Below, piece by piece: positions 35,879-48,142 of a stretch of 64,000 nt of DNA. Source of the DNA: a bacterium HR37. GTDB lineage: Bacteria; Desulfobacterota_D; UBA1144; Nemesobacterales; CSP1-2. The position numbers and the translations under genes are program-made. The notes beneath the pieces were generated by a model. That model did not search any database. It worked only from the letters and a program-made list of their open reading frames with translations, and had not been told where the DNA came from. Location of the stretch: the NCBI GenBank assembly GCA_002898375.1, contig BEIN01000001.1, positions 124,001 through 188,000 of the forward strand, given 5' to 3'. Each line of letters opens with the position of its first letter. The first letter of the stretch is position 1.

Positions 35879-38800
35879 GTGGATATAGATACCCTTTTTG
35901 AGAAACCAAAAAACCCTTCAGATTATGTGGCTGTAAAGATTTCCATTGCTTCTCCTGAGAAGATCAAAGAGTGGTCATACGGGGAGGTTAGGAAACCCGA
36001 GACAATAAACTACAGAACGTTTAAACCCGAGCGGGGTGGTCTTTTTTGCGCAAAGATATTTGGACCTGTAAAGGATTACGAGTGTTTATGTGGGAAATAC
36101 AAGAGATTAAAACACAGGGGACACACATGTGAAAAATGCGGGGTGGAAGTGATACAGAGTAAGGTAAGACGTGAGAGGATGGGGCACATTGAGCTGGCTT
36201 CTGCGGTTGCTCACATCTGGTTTCTAAGGAGTATCCCAAGTAGAGTTGGTATGCTTCTAGATATGACTTTAAAAGATCTGGAGAAGGTTCTCTACTACGA
36301 GGCCTACGTGGTTCTTGATCCGGGTGCAACTCCTCTTAAATTTGGAGAGGTTCTAAGTGAGGATAGGTATAGGAGGTTGCTTGAGGAATACGGTAATACC
36401 TTTAAGGTTGGAATGGGGGCTGAAACAATAAGAGAGATGTTAAAGAAGTTAGACCTTGTTGAGCTATCCGAGCAACTTAGGGTTCAGATGAAAAATGCTA
36501 ACTCTCCAATTAAGAGAGCACGAATTGCAAAGAGGTTAAGGATTGTAGAGGCTTTTAGAAAATCCAAAAATCGCCCAGAGTGGATGATCCTTACCAGGAT
36601 TCCTGTTCTTCCACCTGACTTAAGACCTCTTGTTCCTCTGGATGGAGGGAGGTTTGCTACTTCCGATTTAAATGATCTCTACCGCCGTGTTATAAACAGG
36701 AACAACCGTTTGAAAAAGCTGCTTGAACTTGGGGCTCCTGACATAATTGTGAGAAACGAAAAGAGGATGCTTCAGGAGGCGGTAGATGCACTTTTCGAGA
36801 ATGGACGACGTGGAAGACCTGTACTTGGACATAACCATCGCCCTCTTAAGAGCCTAAGTGATATCATTAAGGGGAAACAGGGAAGATTCAGACAGAACTT
36901 GCTTGGTAAAAGAGTGGACTACTCAGGACGCTCTGTTATAGTGGTGGGTCCTGAACTTAGACTACATCAGTGTGGACTACCAAAACAGATGGCCCTTGAG
37001 CTTTTTAGACCTTTTATATACCAGAAGCTGGAGAAGTGGGGAGCTGCTGCAACCATAAAGATTGCTAAAAAACTCGTTGAACAAGAAGCTCCTATTGTTT
37101 GGGATGCCCTAGATGAGGTTATAAAAGAGCATCCTGTGCTCCTTAACCGTGCTCCCACTCTGCACCGCCTGAGCATTCAGGCCTTTGAACCAATACTTAT
37201 TGAGGAGAAGGCAATTCAAATTCATCCGTTGGTTTGCCCTGCATATAACGCCGATTTTGACGGCGATCAAATGGCGGTTCATGTGCCCCTCTCTATAGAA
37301 GCTCAAACTGAATGCAGAACCCTTATAATGTCAACCAACAACATTCTCTCTCCTGCCCACGGAAAACCTATAATCCTGCCCACTCAGGATATAGTGCTTG
37401 GTATCTATTATATGACCAGAGAAATGCCCTTTGTTAAGGGTGAGGGAAAGGTGTTTTCCTCTATTGAGGAAGTTAGAATGGCCTACGATGCGGGAGCTGT
37501 TGGCTTGCATGCCAGGATAAGTGTAAGGATTAATGGAAAGATGTACGAAACCACTGTTGGTAGGGTTTTGCTTTATGAGATTATGCCAACGAAGGAAATT
37601 CCTTTTGAGCTTGTCAATAAGGTTATGACCAAGCGGGCTATAGAGGACTTAATAGATAACTGTTTCAGGCTAGCTGGGGGTAAAAACACCGTTTTGCTTG
37701 CAGATCGCCTGAGGACCTTGGGATTTGAGTATTCCACCTTGGCTGGGATATCTATCTCAATCGATGATATGAGAATTCCAAGAAAGAAGCAGGAATTGCT
37801 TGAGAAGGCTTATAATGAAGTGCTTAAGGTTCAGAATCAGTATTCTCAGGGGCTTATAACCGATGGTGAAAGGTACAATAAGGTTATAGATATATGGGCA
37901 AAGACAAGTGATGAAGTTGCTCAGGAGATGATGAAAGAGCTATCGGTTGATATTGTAAGGGATAAAGATGGAAAGGAGATAGTGAAGCCAAGCTCTAATC
38001 CTATTTACATGATGGTTGACTCTGGGGCAAGGGGAAGTCAGGCCCAGGTTCGTCAGCTTGCTGGGATGAGAGGTCTTATGGCAAAGCCATCTGGAGAAAT
38101 CATTGAAACCCCGATTACATCGAACTTCAGAGAGGGGCTTACCGTGCTACAGTACTTTATCTCAACACATGGTGCAAGAAAAGGGCTTGCAGATACGGCT
38201 TTAAAGACTGCGAATGCCGGTTACCTGACAAGAAGATTGATTGATGTGGCTCAGGATGTAATGGTTACCGAGTATGACTGTGGAACCATAGAAGGAATAA
38301 CTGTTAGCGACCTTGTGGAAGGTGGAGAGATTATAGACAGGGTTGGAGAAAGGGTGCTTGGACGTGTTGCTTTAGAGGATATAAGGGATCCTGTTACTGG
38401 AGAGATAATAGTAAGGGCAAATGAAGAGATAGATGAGGTTGCTGCAAGGAAGATAGATGAGGCTGCAAGTATTACTGAGGTAAAGATTAGATCTGTTCTC
38501 ACATGTGAGGCACGTTATGGTGTGTGTGCGCTTTGTTACGGAAGGAATCTGGCTACTGGTAAACTGGTAGACATAGGAGAGGCTGTTGGGATCATTGCGG
38601 CTCAGTCAATAGGAGAACCTGGTACTCAGCTTACCATGAGAACATTCCACATTGGAGGTGCTGCAAGTCAGAGGGTTGCTGAAAGCACACTTGAGGCTCA
38701 GCATGACGGTTACGTAAAGCTAATCGGGGTAAGGACCGTTAGAAACAAAGAGGGGAGACTTGTTGTAATAAACAGAACTGGAGTTCTTACTATAGTTGAT

Positions 38801-39970
38801 GATAAGGGATACGAAAGGGAGAGGTATCCTCTGGTGCTTGGTGCCAGATTGAGAGTTGAAGAAGGTGAGTTTGTTAAAAGTGGCACCCTGCTTGCCGAAT
38901 GGGACCCCTATACAACACCGTTTATTTCTGAGTTTAGTGGAAGGGTAAGCTTCCAGGACCTTGAAGAGGGAGTAAGCATGAAGGAGCAGGTCGATGAGGT
39001 AACAGGAATTTATAAGAAGGTGGTTATAGAGTCCAAAAATCCAGACCTTCATCCCGCTATAGTTGTTACGGATGAAAGCACAGGCAAGAGCGTACAGTAC
39101 ACTCTTCCGGTGGGAGCACTCATAGAGAAGAACGAAGGGGACATGGTATACGCTGGAGATATACTTGCAAAGATTCCAAGGGAGACTGCAAAGACAAAAG
39201 ACATTACCGGAGGGCTTCCAAGGGTGGCTGAGTTGTTTGAAGCAAGGATTCCAAAGGAACCTGCCATTGTAAGCGAAATCGATGGCGTTGTCTCCTTCGG
39301 AAAGGATCTAAAAGGAAAAAGAAGGATAATTGTAACTCCTGACGTTGGTGAGCCAAAGGAATATCTGGTTCCAAGGGGTAAACACGTTCTTGTAAGGGAA
39401 GGCGAGAGGGTTAAAGCCGGGGATCAGATAGTGGATGGTGCTGTAAATCCTCACGATATTCTAAGGATTCGTGGTGAGAAGGCCCTTGCCAGATACCTTG
39501 TGGATGAGATACAAGAGGTCTACAGGCTTCAGGGCGTAAAGATAAATGACAAGCACATAGAGATTATAGTGAAGCAGATGTTAAAGCGTGTTCGAATAAA
39601 GGATCCTGGTGATACTGCATTTCTCGTTGGAGAGGCTGTTGAGAAGAGGGTATTTTTTGAAGAAAATGAAAAGATAATTGCCCAAGGCGGTAAACCCGCT
39701 TCGGCTGAGCCTCTTCTACTCGGTATAACAAGGGCATCTCTTAGTTCTGATAGCTGGCTTGCTGCTGCATCATTCCAGGAGACCACCAGGGTGCTTACAG
39801 AGGCTGCGTGTGAGGGTAAAGAAGATTACCTAAGAGGCCTTAAAGAAAACGTTATAATGGGTAGGTTAATCCCTGCGGGAACTGGTTTGCCAAGATATAG
39901 AAACATAGAGATTGAGGTAGTAGCTCCAGAGGAGATTACAGTTCCTGTTCCAATGGAAGAGAACAAGTAG
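35879..39970 (+). CDS. rpoC: RNA polymerase beta' subunit
   Basis: The 1363-residue product with a GTG start has the N-terminal zinc site ([20 protein letters not shown]), the catalytic loop NADFDGDQM that holds the active-site magnesium, and the second zinc site with [13 protein letters not shown]. The switch and trigger-loop region [10 protein letters not shown] and the C-terminal omega-contacting end are present. It is a single unsplit chain. AGGGAGGAGGG lies before the start, partly in the end of rpoB. valS follows after 17 bases instead of the frequent rpsL-rpsG-fusA. Confidence 0.99.
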   Translation: MDIDTLFEKPKNPSDYVAVKISIASPEKIKEWSYGEVRKPETINYRTFKPERGGLFCAKIFGPVKDYECLCGKYKRLKHRGHTCEKCGVEVIQSKVRRERMGHIELASAVAHIWFLRSIPSRVGMLLDMTLKDLEKVLYYEAYVVLDPGATPLKFGEVLSEDRYRRLLEEYGNTFKVGMGAETIREMLKKLDLVELSEQLRVQMKNANSPIKRARIAKRLRIVEAFRKSKNRPEWMILTRIPVLPPDLRPLVPLDGGRFATSDLNDLYRRVINRNNRLKKLLELGAPDIIVRNEKRMLQEAVDALFENGRRGRPVLGHNHRPLKSLSDIIKGKQGRFRQNLLGKRVDYSGRSVIVVGPELRLHQCGLPKQMALELFRPFIYQKLEKWGAAATIKIAKKLVEQEAPIVWDALDEVIKEHPVLLNRAPTLHRLSIQAFEPILIEEKAIQIHPLVCPAYNADFDGDQMAVHVPLSIEAQTECRTLIMSTNNILSPAHGKPIILPTQDIVLGIYYMTREMPFVKGEGKVFSSIEEVRMAYDAGAVGLHARISVRINGKMYETTVGRVLLYEIMPTKEIPFELVNKVMTKRAIEDLIDNCFRLAGGKNTVLLADRLRTLGFEYSTLAGISISIDDMRIPRKKQELLEKAYNEVLKVQNQYSQGLITDGERYNKVIDIWAKTSDEVAQEMMKELSVDIVRDKDGKEIVKPSSNPIYMMVDSGARGSQAQVRQLAGMRGLMAKPSGEIIETPITSNFREGLTVLQYFISTHGARKGLADTALKTANAGYLTRRLIDVAQDVMVTEYDCGTIEGITVSDLVEGGEIIDRVGERVLGRVALEDIRDPVTGEIIVRANEEIDEVAARKIDEAASITEVKIRSVLTCEARYGVCALCYGRNLATGKLVDIGEAVGIIAAQSIGEPGTQLTMRTFHIGGAASQRVAESTLEAQHDGYVKLIGVRTVRNKEGRLVVINRTGVLTIVDDKGYERERYPLVLGARLRVEEGEFVKSGTLLAEWDPYTTPFISEFSGRVSFQDLEEGVSMKEQVDEVTGIYKKVVIESKNPDLHPAIVVTDESTGKSVQYTLPVGALIEKNEGDMVYAGDILAKIPRETAKTKDITGGLPRVAELFEARIPKEPAIVSEIDGVVSFGKDLKGKRRIIVTPDVGEPKEYLVPRGKHVLVREGERVKAGDQIVDGAVNPHDILRIRGEKALARYLVDEIQEVYRLQGVKINDKHIEIIVKQMLKRVRIKDPGDTAFLVGEAVEKRVFFEENEKIIAQGGKPASAEPLLLGITRASLSSDSWLAAASFQETTRVLTEAACEGKEDYLRGLKENVIMGRLIPAGTGLPRYRNIEIEVVAPEEITVPVPMEENK

Positions 39971-39987
39971 AAGGTTTGGTTTCTTAG

Positions 39988-42708
39988 ATGGAAGAAAGTG
40001 CAGTGCTTGATATGGATAAAACGTATGAACCAAGAAAGGTTGAAGAGAAGTGGTATAGGTTCTGGATTGACAAAGGTTTTTTCAGGGCCTCTACCACATC
40101 TCAACAACCTCCTTTCTCCATAGTTATTCCGCCACCAAATGTAACTGGTTCACTTCATATTGGTCATGCTCTAAATAATACCCTTCAGGATATACTGAAT
40201 AGATACAAAAAGATGAAGGGGTTTAATGTGCTCTGGGTTCCTGGAACTGACCACGCTGGAATTGCTACCCAGACCATAGTTGAAAGGGAACTGCTTAAAG
40301 AAGGGATAAAGAGGGAGGATCTGGGAAGAGAAAAGTTTGTAAAGCGGGTGTGGAAATGGAAAGAGGTTTACGGAAAGAGAATAATAGAACAACTCCAGAG
40401 GTTAGGAGCTTCATGTGACTGGTCCAGAGAGAGATTTACAATGGATGAGGGATTTTCTCTAGCGGTAAGGGAAGCCTTTGTAAGGCTCTATAACGATGGT
40501 CTTATCTACAGAGGGCACTATCTTGTAAACTGGTGTCCAAGGTGTGAGACAGCTCTCTCGGATCTGGAGGTTACCCGTGAGGAAACGAAGGGGAAATTAT
40601 ACTATCTTAAGTACCCTATTTTATCTGAAGATGGTTCTTCTGATGGGTTTGTTGTTGTTGCAACAACAAGACCTGAAACTATGTTAGGGGATACTGCTGT
40701 TGCAGTAAATCCCAACGATAGTAGGTACAAGCACCTTGTGGGGAAAGAAGTTCTGCTTCCAGTTGTAGGGCGAAGAATCCCTATAATTGCAGACGATAGT
40801 GTGGATATGGAGATGGGAACGGGTGCTCTAAAGATTACACCTGCTCATGATTTTACAGATTTTGAGATTGCCAACAGACACAACCTGCCAAAGATACAGA
40901 TTATGGATTTTAGGGGAAGAATGAATGAGAACGCAGGAAAGTATAAAGGGCTTGATAGGTTTGAGTGTAGGGCGCGTATAGTTGAGGACTTTGAAAGGGA
41001 GGGAATTCTTCAGAAGATTGAGGAGTACAACCTGCAGCTGGGAAAGTGTTATAGGTGCGGTACTGTAGTTGAGCCAATGCTTTCTCTTCAGTGGTTTGTT
41101 CATACTCCTCCTCTTGCACATCCTGCTATCCAGGCTGTGGAAGAGGGAAGAACAAGGATAATACCTGAGGGCTGGAAAAACACTTATTTTGAGTGGATGA
41201 GAAACATAAGGGACTGGTGTATATCAAGACAGATATGGTGGGGGCACAGGATCCCGGCATGGTTCTGTAGAGACTGTGGTGGGATAACGGTCTCTGTAGG
41301 TGAACCTAAGGTGTGCAGACACTGTTTGTCTCCTAATATAGAACAGGAAACGGATGTTCTTGATACGTGGTTTAGCTCTGCTCTTTGGCCTTTTGGTGTA
41401 TTTGGCTGGCCAGAGCAAACACAAGAACTTAGGATATTTTATCCTACCTCTGTTCTTGTTACCAGTTTTGATATCCTGTTTTTCTGGGTTGCACGTATGA
41501 TGATGATGGGAATAAGGTTTATGGGTGATGTTCCCTTTAGGGATGTCTATATCCATGCTCTTGTGAGGGATGAGAAAGGCGAGAAAATGAGCAAGACAAA
41601 GGGAAATGTTATTGATCCACTAGACATAATGGATGAGTACGGAGCCGATGCCTTAAGGTTCAGTCTAACCGCTCTTGCTGCTCAGGGAAGGGATATAAGA
41701 CTCTCCTTACCGATAATAGAAGGATACAGGAATTTTATGAACAAGATCTGGAATGCATCAAGATTTGTTTTTCTAAACATTGATGGAAAGTTAAGGGGCG
41801 AATACAGTGACTCTTGGTTTTCCTTTAAAAGTGAAGAACTCTCTGTAGCAGATAAATGGATACTTACACGTCTTAACAGGGTTATAAGAGAGGTAGAAGA
41901 GTCTTTAGAGAAATATGAATTTGATAAAGTTGCACGCCTTATCTATCAGTTTATATGGGGTGATTTTTGTGATTGGTATATAGAACTTGTAAAGCCAGTG
42001 TTAAGTGGAAATAACACTGGTGCAATTAAACGAACGCAGGCAGTCTTAATAAAAGTGCTTGCATCCTCCCTTCAACTTCTCCATCCTATTGCTCCTTTTA
42101 TAACCGAGGAGTTGTACTCAAGGCTTCGAGGAATAGGCTTTACTTTAAAGACCCCGGGTGGTGAGGATGCCGAAAGCATAGCGGTTAGTTCCTATCCCGT
42201 TTTTAAAGAAAATGAGATCTTTGAGGATGCCCATCAGGAAATAGAGTTCATTAAGCAGGTTATAGTGGGTATAAGAAATCTAAGAGCGGTTGTAAGAGCA
42301 CATCCTTCATCTAAAGTAGATGTTATTTTGGTACCGGATAATGAAGCTGTTCTTGAGAGGATTAAAAGGAACAGTGATCATATAGCGAATCTATCCAGAG
42401 CATCAGTTATCATTTCTCAACATGAGAAACCCAAAAAGGCAATTGCTCAGGTTGTAGAGGGGCTTCAGATTTTCCTACCTGTAGAGGGGTTAATAGATGT
42501 TGACAGGGAAATGGAAAGAATTAAGCGGGAGATATCAAAGTTGATAAAGGACCTTGAGGTCTCTCAGAAAAAGCTATCCAACCGGGATTTCCTTGAGCGT
42601 GCTCCAGAGGATGTGGTGGAAAAGGAAAGAGAGAAGTTTGAAGAGTTATCCCAGAAGAAACGAAAAATGGAAGAAGTCCTTGAGAAACTAAAAGAAGTTG
42701 GGACGTAG
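39988..42708 (+). CDS. valS: Valyl-tRNA synthetase
   Basis: The 906-residue class I synthetase has the HIGH motif in PPPNVTGSLHIGHALNN, the editing domain with TTRPETMLGDTAVAV, and KMSKTKGN (KMSKS variant). A C-terminal tRNA-binding coiled coil starts near 840, as in the normal family. A second zinc-type site is suggested by CYRCG and the later CRDCGG/CRHC pairs. ATG 39988 is the first candidate; Met9 is an alternative. It ends 7 bases before the convergent purF stop. Confidence 0.97.
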   Translation: MEESAVLDMDKTYEPRKVEEKWYRFWIDKGFFRASTTSQQPPFSIVIPPPNVTGSLHIGHALNNTLQDILNRYKKMKGFNVLWVPGTDHAGIATQTIVERELLKEGIKREDLGREKFVKRVWKWKEVYGKRIIEQLQRLGASCDWSRERFTMDEGFSLAVREAFVRLYNDGLIYRGHYLVNWCPRCETALSDLEVTREETKGKLYYLKYPILSEDGSSDGFVVVATTRPETMLGDTAVAVNPNDSRYKHLVGKEVLLPVVGRRIPIIADDSVDMEMGTGALKITPAHDFTDFEIANRHNLPKIQIMDFRGRMNENAGKYKGLDRFECRARIVEDFEREGILQKIEEYNLQLGKCYRCGTVVEPMLSLQWFVHTPPLAHPAIQAVEEGRTRIIPEGWKNTYFEWMRNIRDWCISRQIWWGHRIPAWFCRDCGGITVSVGEPKVCRHCLSPNIEQETDVLDTWFSSALWPFGVFGWPEQTQELRIFYPTSVLVTSFDILFFWVARMMMMGIRFMGDVPFRDVYIHALVRDEKGEKMSKTKGNVIDPLDIMDEYGADALRFSLTALAAQGRDIRLSLPIIEGYRNFMNKIWNASRFVFLNIDGKLRGEYSDSWFSFKSEELSVADKWILTRLNRVIREVEESLEKYEFDKVARLIYQFIWGDFCDWYIELVKPVLSGNNTGAIKRTQAVLIKVLASSLQLLHPIAPFITEELYSRLRGIGFTLKTPGGEDAESIAVSSYPVFKENEIFEDAHQEIEFIKQVIVGIRNLRAVVRAHPSSKVDVILVPDNEAVLERIKRNSDHIANLSRASVIISQHEKPKKAIAQVVEGLQIFLPVEGLIDVDREMERIKREISKLIKDLEVSQKKLSNRDFLERAPEDVVEKEREKFEELSQKKRKMEEVLEKLKEVGT

Positions 42709-42715
42709 AAAGGCA

Positions 42716-44137
42716 TTATCTATCAAAAAGCCTAAGTTGCCTTATCTTGATTTCTGAATCTACTATTTCCACAGGATAGTTTCCGGTAAAGCAAGCATCG
42801 CAGAAGTTCTCTTTGCCGTGCATCTGCTTGTAGCTTGTTACAGCCCTCATTACCCCTTCTAGACTCAGGTATCCAAGTGTATCTGAAGTTATGTATTTGT
42901 TTATCTCGTCTATATTTAGTGAGGAGGCTATCAATTCCTCACGTATTGGGGTATCCACTCCATAGTAACAGGAAAAACACATTGGGGGGGAGCTTATTCT
43001 CATGTGAACCTCTTTTGCTCCTGCAGCCCTTATCATCTTTACAATCTTTCTACTTGTTGTTCCTCTGACAATTGAATCATCGACTATTACCACTCGCTTT
43101 CCCGAGAGAACTTCTCTTATCGCATTTAGCTTTACCTTTACCCCAAAGTTTCTAATTGACTGCTGTGGTTCTATAAATGTCCTTCCCACATAGTGACTCC
43201 TAAGTAACCCAAGCTCTAGTGGAAGCCCTGATTCTTCAGAGTAACCTATTGCTGCAGGTACCCCAGAGTCAGGAACAGCTACAACTATATCTGCGTTGGC
43301 AGGTTGTTCTCGTGCAAGCTGTTTTCCTAACTCTTTTCGTATCTGGTAAACATTTCTGCCAAACAAGAAACTGTCGGGCCTTGCAAAATATATAAACTCA
43401 AAAACACAGTAAGCGTGTCTTTTAACCTCTGGAAACGGCTTTATAGATTCAATTCCTCTTGAGCTAACCACAACAACCTCTCCTGGCTCCACCTCTCTCT
43501 CAAATGTAGCTTCTATGAGATCAAAAGCACAGGTCTCTGAGGCAAACACTACAGAATCCCCAAGCCTTCCCATAACCAGGGGCCTAAATCCAAAGGGATC
43601 ACGTACCGCTACCATGGATTCCGGGGAGAGAAACAAAAGAGAGTAGGCTCCCTTGCACATAGAAAGGGCTTCTACAATACGTCTTATTGGGTTTTGTTCT
43701 CTTGACCTTGCGATTAGGTGTACTATTACCTCGGTATCGGTTGTGGATTGAAATATTGCTCCGTTCTGCTCAAGTTCTTCTCTTAAAGTCTTTGCGTTTG
43801 TTAGGTTACCATTGTGCGCTATTGCAAGTTCACCAAGAGAGTAGGTAACCACAATGGGTTGGGAGTTTTTGGGATGGCTTGAACCTGAGGTGGAGTATCT
43901 TACATGGCCTATTGCATTTTTTCCTGGAAGTTTTGACAGAACGTCTTCGGTAAATATATCGGATACAAGCCCCATATCCTTGTAGGTGTACAATCGAAAA
44001 CCATCCGAGGTAACGATCCCTGCACTCTCCTGACCACGATGCTGTAGTGCATGAAGCCCCAAATATGTAAGGTTTGCGGCTTCAGGATGTCCATAGATTC
44101 CAAATATTCCACACTCTTCTCTTATTTCTTTAAGCAT
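42716..44137 (-). CDS. purF: Amidophosphoribosyltransferase (glutamine PRPP amidotransferase)
   Basis: The 473-residue product starts at ATG 44137, overlapping the purL stop by 8 bases; the frame upstream begins with TTG and is rejected. An eight-residue propeptide (MLKEIREE) precedes the nucleophile Cys9 of CGIFG. The glutaminase domain and the PRPP motif [13 protein letters not shown] follow. Cysteines near the end ([14 protein letters not shown]) fit the [4Fe-4S] type found in Bacillus. It makes phosphoribosylamine, the first step of purine synthesis. Confidence 0.97.
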   Translation of the reverse strand: MLKEIREECGIFGIYGHPEAANLTYLGLHALQHRGQESAGIVTSDGFRLYTYKDMGLVSDIFTEDVLSKLPGKNAIGHVRYSTSGSSHPKNSQPIVVTYSLGELAIAHNGNLTNAKTLREELEQNGAIFQSTTDTEVIVHLIARSREQNPIRRIVEALSMCKGAYSLLFLSPESMVAVRDPFGFRPLVMGRLGDSVVFASETCAFDLIEATFEREVEPGEVVVVSSRGIESIKPFPEVKRHAYCVFEFIYFARPDSFLFGRNVYQIRKELGKQLAREQPANADIVVAVPDSGVPAAIGYSEESGLPLELGLLRSHYVGRTFIEPQQSIRNFGVKVKLNAIREVLSGKRVVIVDDSIVRGTTSRKIVKMIRAAGAKEVHMRISSPPMCFSCYYGVDTPIREELIASSLNIDEINKYITSDTLGYLSLEGVMRAVTSYKQMHGKENFCDACFTGNYPVEIVDSEIKIRQLRLFDR

Positions 44138-46337
44138 GTTTTTTAAGAATATCTTCAAAACCGAATATCCAAGCCTTATAGGCTTCGGATACTTTGGTAT
44201 TTATTAGCCCCTTTATGAATATCCTGTTTCCTCCTACCCTACCTATCACATTTAAGGGAATACCATACTTTAGGGCAATCCTTTCCAGAGAATTGAGGTT
44301 CTTCTTGTCCAGCGATACCAACACCCTTGATTGAGATTCCCCAAATAAAACCACATCTTCTCTCAGGGTATTCTCTAGGAAGTCTATCTCAACGCCTATC
44401 GGCCCATTGGGTGTAAAACAGGATTCAGCAAGTGCAATTGCTAGACCCCCCTCTGAGATATCATGTGCAGAGTTTATAATTCCACTGGTTATGGCCTCAA
44501 GTAAGGTTCTAATAAGCCTTAGTTCCGTATCTAAGTCCAAACTTGGGGGTAATCCCATAACCAGCCCGTGTACTAGCTTAAGGTATTCGCTTCCTCCAAG
44601 TTCTTCTTTTGTGTTCCCAAGGAGCACTACAAGGTCTCCTTCCTTTTTAAACCACTGGGTGGTAAGTTTTCCTATATCTTCGATAAGTCCTACCATTGCG
44701 ACGGTTGGGGTAGGATAAATCGCTTTCCCTTCGGTTTCATTATAAAAGCTTACGTTACCACTTACAACCGGGGTATTTAGTTTAACTGCAGCCTCTGACA
44801 TCCCATCAATGGATTGTTCAAACTGCCACATTATTTCTGGCTTTTCTGGATTGCCAAAATTAAGGCAGTCTGTAAATGCCAGGGGTATTGCTCCAGAACA
44901 GGCAAGATTTCTTGCACTTTCTGCTACAGCAATTGCTGCTCCAGTGTAGGAGTCTAGATAACAGTATCTTGAGTTGCAATTTGAGGTTATTGCAATGGCT
45001 TTATTTGTTCCTTTTATCCTTATTATGGCTGCATCGGAGCCAGGAGCCACAACTGTGTTTGTTCTTACCATGTAATCGTACTGCTCGTATATCCAGCGTT
45101 TATTGGAGATGTTTGGAGAAGAAAGCAGGGAAAGAAAGGTGGAGTTAAGATTATCCGGTATAGGGATGCTTTCTAAATCCAGGTTTCTCGTCTTCTTTAG
45201 ATAAGAGGGTTGCTTTGCCGGTCTTTTGTAAACTGGTGCTTTTTCGGTAATGGAATCTACAGGGATATCTGCAACCGTTTTTCCGTTCTCTACTACCCTT
45301 AATCTCCCACTGTCTGTAACCTCTCCAATCACAGCAAAATCAAGACCCCACTTTTTGAATATCCTTTCTGCAACTTCTTCCTTTCCCTTCTGAATCACAA
45401 CAAGCATTCTCTCTTGGGACTCTGAAAGCATAACCTCATAAGGGGTCATTCCACTTTCACGTCTCGGCACCCTATCTATGTTTAGTGTGATTCCCGTTCC
45501 GGCTCTTCCTGCCATCTCAATTGAAGAGGAAGTAAGACCTGCTGCTCCCATGTCCTGAATTCCAACAACTATTCCAGTCTTAAAGAGCTCAAGACAAGCC
45601 TCAAGAAGTAGTTTCTCCGTAAAAGGGTCTCCAACCTGAACAGCTGGTCTTTTCTCCTGGGTTTCCCTTGTAAAGGTTTCAGATGCCATTACTGCCCCAT
45701 GGATGCCATCTCGTCCGGTTTTTGATCCCACATACACTATTGGGTTACCTATACCCTTTGCCTGCCCCTTAAATATCTCATTTTTTCTCGTAATTCCAAG
45801 TGCAAAGACGTTAACAAGAGGATTTCCGTTGTAGCACTCTTCAAAGTATGTTTCTCCTCCTACCGTTGGTATCCCTATACAGTTTCCATACCATGATATC
45901 CCTGAGACCACACCTTCTAGAAGATATCTGGTAATGGGCAATTTAGGGTCTCCGAACCTAAGGGAGTCGAGTAGGGCTATAGGTCGTGCCCCCATGGTAA
46001 ATATATCCCGTAGAATTCCACCAACTCCTGTGGCTGCTCCTTGAAAAGGTTCGATAAAGGATGGATGATTGTGGCTTTCCATCTTAAAGACAACACATAT
46101 GCCATCCCCTATATCAACAACCCCTGCATTTTCTCCCGGACCCTGAACGACTCTTTCTCCTCTGGTGGGGAGCCTCTTTAGATGTATTTTGGAGCTCTTA
46201 TAAGAGCAGTGTTCAGACCACATGGCGGCAAATATACCAATCTCTACTACATTTGGCTCTCTATTTAGCAGTTCTACTATTCTTCTATACTCTTCTTTTG
46301 TAAGTCCGTGGTCGAGGGCAATCTTTAGATTCTTCAT
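44130..46337 (-). CDS. purL: Phosphoribosylformylglycinamidine synthase subunit II
   Basis: The 735-residue product is the small-type PurL (partner PurQ and PurS elsewhere). [12 protein letters not shown], the HNHPS magnesium/ATP segment ([10 protein letters not shown]), GVGGILRDI, and [18 protein letters not shown] are all typical. It makes FGAM from FGAR, ATP and ammonia. A TATAAT box lies 10 bases before the ATG, with no SD and a weak -35, so the transcript may be almost leaderless. purF follows with an 8-base overlap. Confidence 0.97.
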   Translation of the reverse strand: MKNLKIALDHGLTKEEYRRIVELLNREPNVVEIGIFAAMWSEHCSYKSSKIHLKRLPTRGERVVQGPGENAGVVDIGDGICVVFKMESHNHPSFIEPFQGAATGVGGILRDIFTMGARPIALLDSLRFGDPKLPITRYLLEGVVSGISWYGNCIGIPTVGGETYFEECYNGNPLVNVFALGITRKNEIFKGQAKGIGNPIVYVGSKTGRDGIHGAVMASETFTRETQEKRPAVQVGDPFTEKLLLEACLELFKTGIVVGIQDMGAAGLTSSSIEMAGRAGTGITLNIDRVPRRESGMTPYEVMLSESQERMLVVIQKGKEEVAERIFKKWGLDFAVIGEVTDSGRLRVVENGKTVADIPVDSITEKAPVYKRPAKQPSYLKKTRNLDLESIPIPDNLNSTFLSLLSSPNISNKRWIYEQYDYMVRTNTVVAPGSDAAIIRIKGTNKAIAITSNCNSRYCYLDSYTGAAIAVAESARNLACSGAIPLAFTDCLNFGNPEKPEIMWQFEQSIDGMSEAAVKLNTPVVSGNVSFYNETEGKAIYPTPTVAMVGLIEDIGKLTTQWFKKEGDLVVLLGNTKEELGGSEYLKLVHGLVMGLPPSLDLDTELRLIRTLLEAITSGIINSAHDISEGGLAIALAESCFTPNGPIGVEIDFLENTLREDVVLFGESQSRVLVSLDKKNLNSLERIALKYGIPLNVIGRVGGNRIFIKGLINTKVSEAYKAWIFGFEDILKKHA

Positions 46338-46347
46338 ATCAAGGTTT

Positions 46348-46353
46348 ATTATA
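46348..46353 (-). promoter_or_regulatory. -10 box of purL-purF, near-leaderless
   Basis: The minus strand has TATAAT at 46353-46348, 10 bases before the purL ATG. The -35 (GTGTTT with a 17-base spacer) is weak, so an activator or readthrough from speD may help. No purine riboswitch fold is seen in the 79-base spacer. Confidence 0.4.
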
Positions 46354-46416
46354 CCTGTTTACTGTGTTGGAAACACTATTTCATATTTATAGCTTGACTC
46401 CATAAATTGCTTTCTG

Positions 46417-46827
46417 CTAGGGAATTCCAGACTTTAGGTCTTCTTCCCAGGTAAGGATTATATGTGTGTAAACATCATCATCCTGAACACCTCGTTTTAC
46501 CTCTGATACGTGGGCGTAGTTGGAATCCAGGGCCTCTAGAATGTAGTCGATGGTTTTTTCGGGTTTGGATCTGTTACCACACACATAAACATCTATCGCG
46601 GCGTATCTTTTCTCGGGCCATGTGTGAATCGATATGTGTGATTCTGCAACAACGACAAAACCACTAACCCCCTTTGGCATAAACTTGTAAAAGTATGATG
46701 TCTTAATATCCATGTCCCCTTTCTTTGCTGCCTGAATAAGTATTTCACTGATTAACTCTGCATTTGAGATTATATCTTCATTACACCCTGAGGCCTCTAC
46801 TATGTAGTGAAATCCCACAGTATCCAT
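46417..46827 (-). CDS. speD: S-adenosylmethionine decarboxylase proenzyme, short bacterial type
   Basis: The 136-residue product belongs to the Thermotoga/Bacillus-type (class 1B) enzymes. The self-cleavage site is E62-S63 in AESHISIHTWPE, which yields the pyruvoyl group. Ser55, His68 and Cys83 correspond to catalytic residues known in the T. maritima enzyme. It supplies decarboxylated SAM for polyamines. AAGGAGG lies before the ATG. No speE follows; purL has its own -10 box 79 bases downstream. Confidence 0.95.
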   Translation of the reverse strand: MDTVGFHYIVEASGCNEDIISNAELISEILIQAAKKGDMDIKTSYFYKFMPKGVSGFVVVAESHISIHTWPEKRYAAIDVYVCGNRSKPEKTIDYILEALDSNYAHVSEVKRGVQDDDVYTHIILTWEEDLKSGIP

Positions 46828-47069
46828 GTTTATATCCTCCTTGTATATCTATCTTTTGTTTTTCTTCTTTAATCGGTTTTCATAACACTAAAAACTCTGA
46901 TAACAGGTGGTATGTATCCTTAAAGAAACCGTTCTAAGAGCTTGTTTATCGCTTGTAAGTATATATGCAACCAAAGATTTTATTCACTCTATGTTTTAAA
47001 AGCAAGTTCTTGATTGCAAAAGATATGGTTGATTTGAGTGAATTCAAATATCAGGTAAGCTTTGTTGGT

Positions 47070-48140
47070 ATGAGAAAAAGGGTTCTTGTTGCAATGAGTG
47101 GGGGAGTAGATAGTGCTACAACCGCAGCCCTGCTAAAGAAACAGGGGTACGATGTAATAGGTGTAACCATGCAACTCTGGGATTATGGTCAGGGGGAAAG
47201 TGGATGCTGTTCTTCAGATGATATAAGAGATGCTAGGCGTGTAGCAGAGCAGATAGGTATACCTCATTATGTTCTAAACTATATAGATCTCTTTAGGAGA
47301 TACGTGGTTAGTGATTTTATTAATAAGTATCTTTCCGGAAAAACACCGAGTCCTTGTATACTTTGCAATCAGTTTATGAAATTTAATTTTCTTCTAAAGA
47401 AGGCATTTGAGCTTGGGGCTGATTATCTGGCAACAGGTCATTATGCAAGGATTGGGTTTGATGAAGCCAAGGGGAGGTTTTTCCTGGCAAAGGCATTTGA
47501 TGTGAAAAAGGATCAGTCATATTTTCTCTTTACCCTTACCCAAAATGAGCTCAAAAGGCTTCTTTTCCCATTGGGCTCAATGACCAAGGAGCAGGTAAGG
47601 GAATTGGCAAAGCAGATGAATCTAAGGGTTGCAAATAAGCCTGACAGTCAGGAGGTTTGTTTCATTACGGGCGGGGACTATAGAGAGTTTCTCAAGAGGC
47701 AAAGTGGTAGGCCTGATGGGGAAAGGGGAGAGATTGTTGATACGGATGGGAATGTACTTGGCTATCACAACGGTATATTCTCTTTTACAATAGGGCAGAG
47801 AAGGGGGATAGGGATTGCACGTGGCAAACCAATGTACGTTGTAAAGATAGATCCTTTAACTAATAGGGTTATAGTGGGAGAGGAGAAGGACATCTTTAGA
47901 ACCACTCTTATTGCAGATAATGTAAGCTGGGTTGAAGAACCTCCTTCGGGAGAGATTGAGGTAAAGGCTAAGATAAGATACCGGCATATGGAAAGTGATG
48001 CTGCTGTTAGATTGCTCTCTGATAACGAGGTGTATGTTGAGTTTAGAGACCCTCAGCGGGCTATGACTCCGGGCCAGGCAATTGTATTTTATAAGGGGGA
48101 AAGGGTATTGGGGGGAGGCTGGATTAAAGAGGTACTTTAA
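47070..48140 (+). CDS. mnmA: tRNA-specific 2-thiouridylase
   Basis: The 356-residue product has the PP-loop MSGGVDSATT, first catalytic Cys in PCILCNQFMKF, second Cys in SQEVCFITGG, and the end domain with HYARI and GQRRGIGIARG. It thiolates U34 of tRNA-Lys, Glu and Gln. ATG 47070 is chosen because MRKRVLVAMSGG is the usual start; the upstream open frame is not family-like. A possible TTGAGT-16-TAAGCT promoter would end 8 bases before the ATG, but this is weak. A 2-base gap leads to the methylthiotransferase gene, another tRNA modification enzyme. Confidence 0.96.
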   Translation: MRKRVLVAMSGGVDSATTAALLKKQGYDVIGVTMQLWDYGQGESGCCSSDDIRDARRVAEQIGIPHYVLNYIDLFRRYVVSDFINKYLSGKTPSPCILCNQFMKFNFLLKKAFELGADYLATGHYARIGFDEAKGRFFLAKAFDVKKDQSYFLFTLTQNELKRLLFPLGSMTKEQVRELAKQMNLRVANKPDSQEVCFITGGDYREFLKRQSGRPDGERGEIVDTDGNVLGYHNGIFSFTIGQRRGIGIARGKPMYVVKIDPLTNRVIVGEEKDIFRTTLIADNVSWVEEPPSGEIEVKAKIRYRHMESDAAVRLLSDNEVYVEFRDPQRAMTPGQAIVFYKGERVLGGGWIKEVL

Positions 48141-48142
48141 AT

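Noticed and set aside
42709-42740. Possible terminator between valS and purF (AGGC/GCCT)
   Set aside because: The stem is only 4 bp with a 15-base loop and has no clear T run.
46338-46416. Possible purine riboswitch before purL
   Set aside because: The 79 bases are too few once the speD end and the purL -10 box are placed, and no conserved purine-aptamer loops are seen.
46828-47069. Inverted arms CGGTTT and AAACCG in the speD-mnmA spacer
   Set aside because: Only 6 bases, 46 apart, in AT-rich sequence; no other support for a regulatory site. I see no gene in this 242-base spacer.
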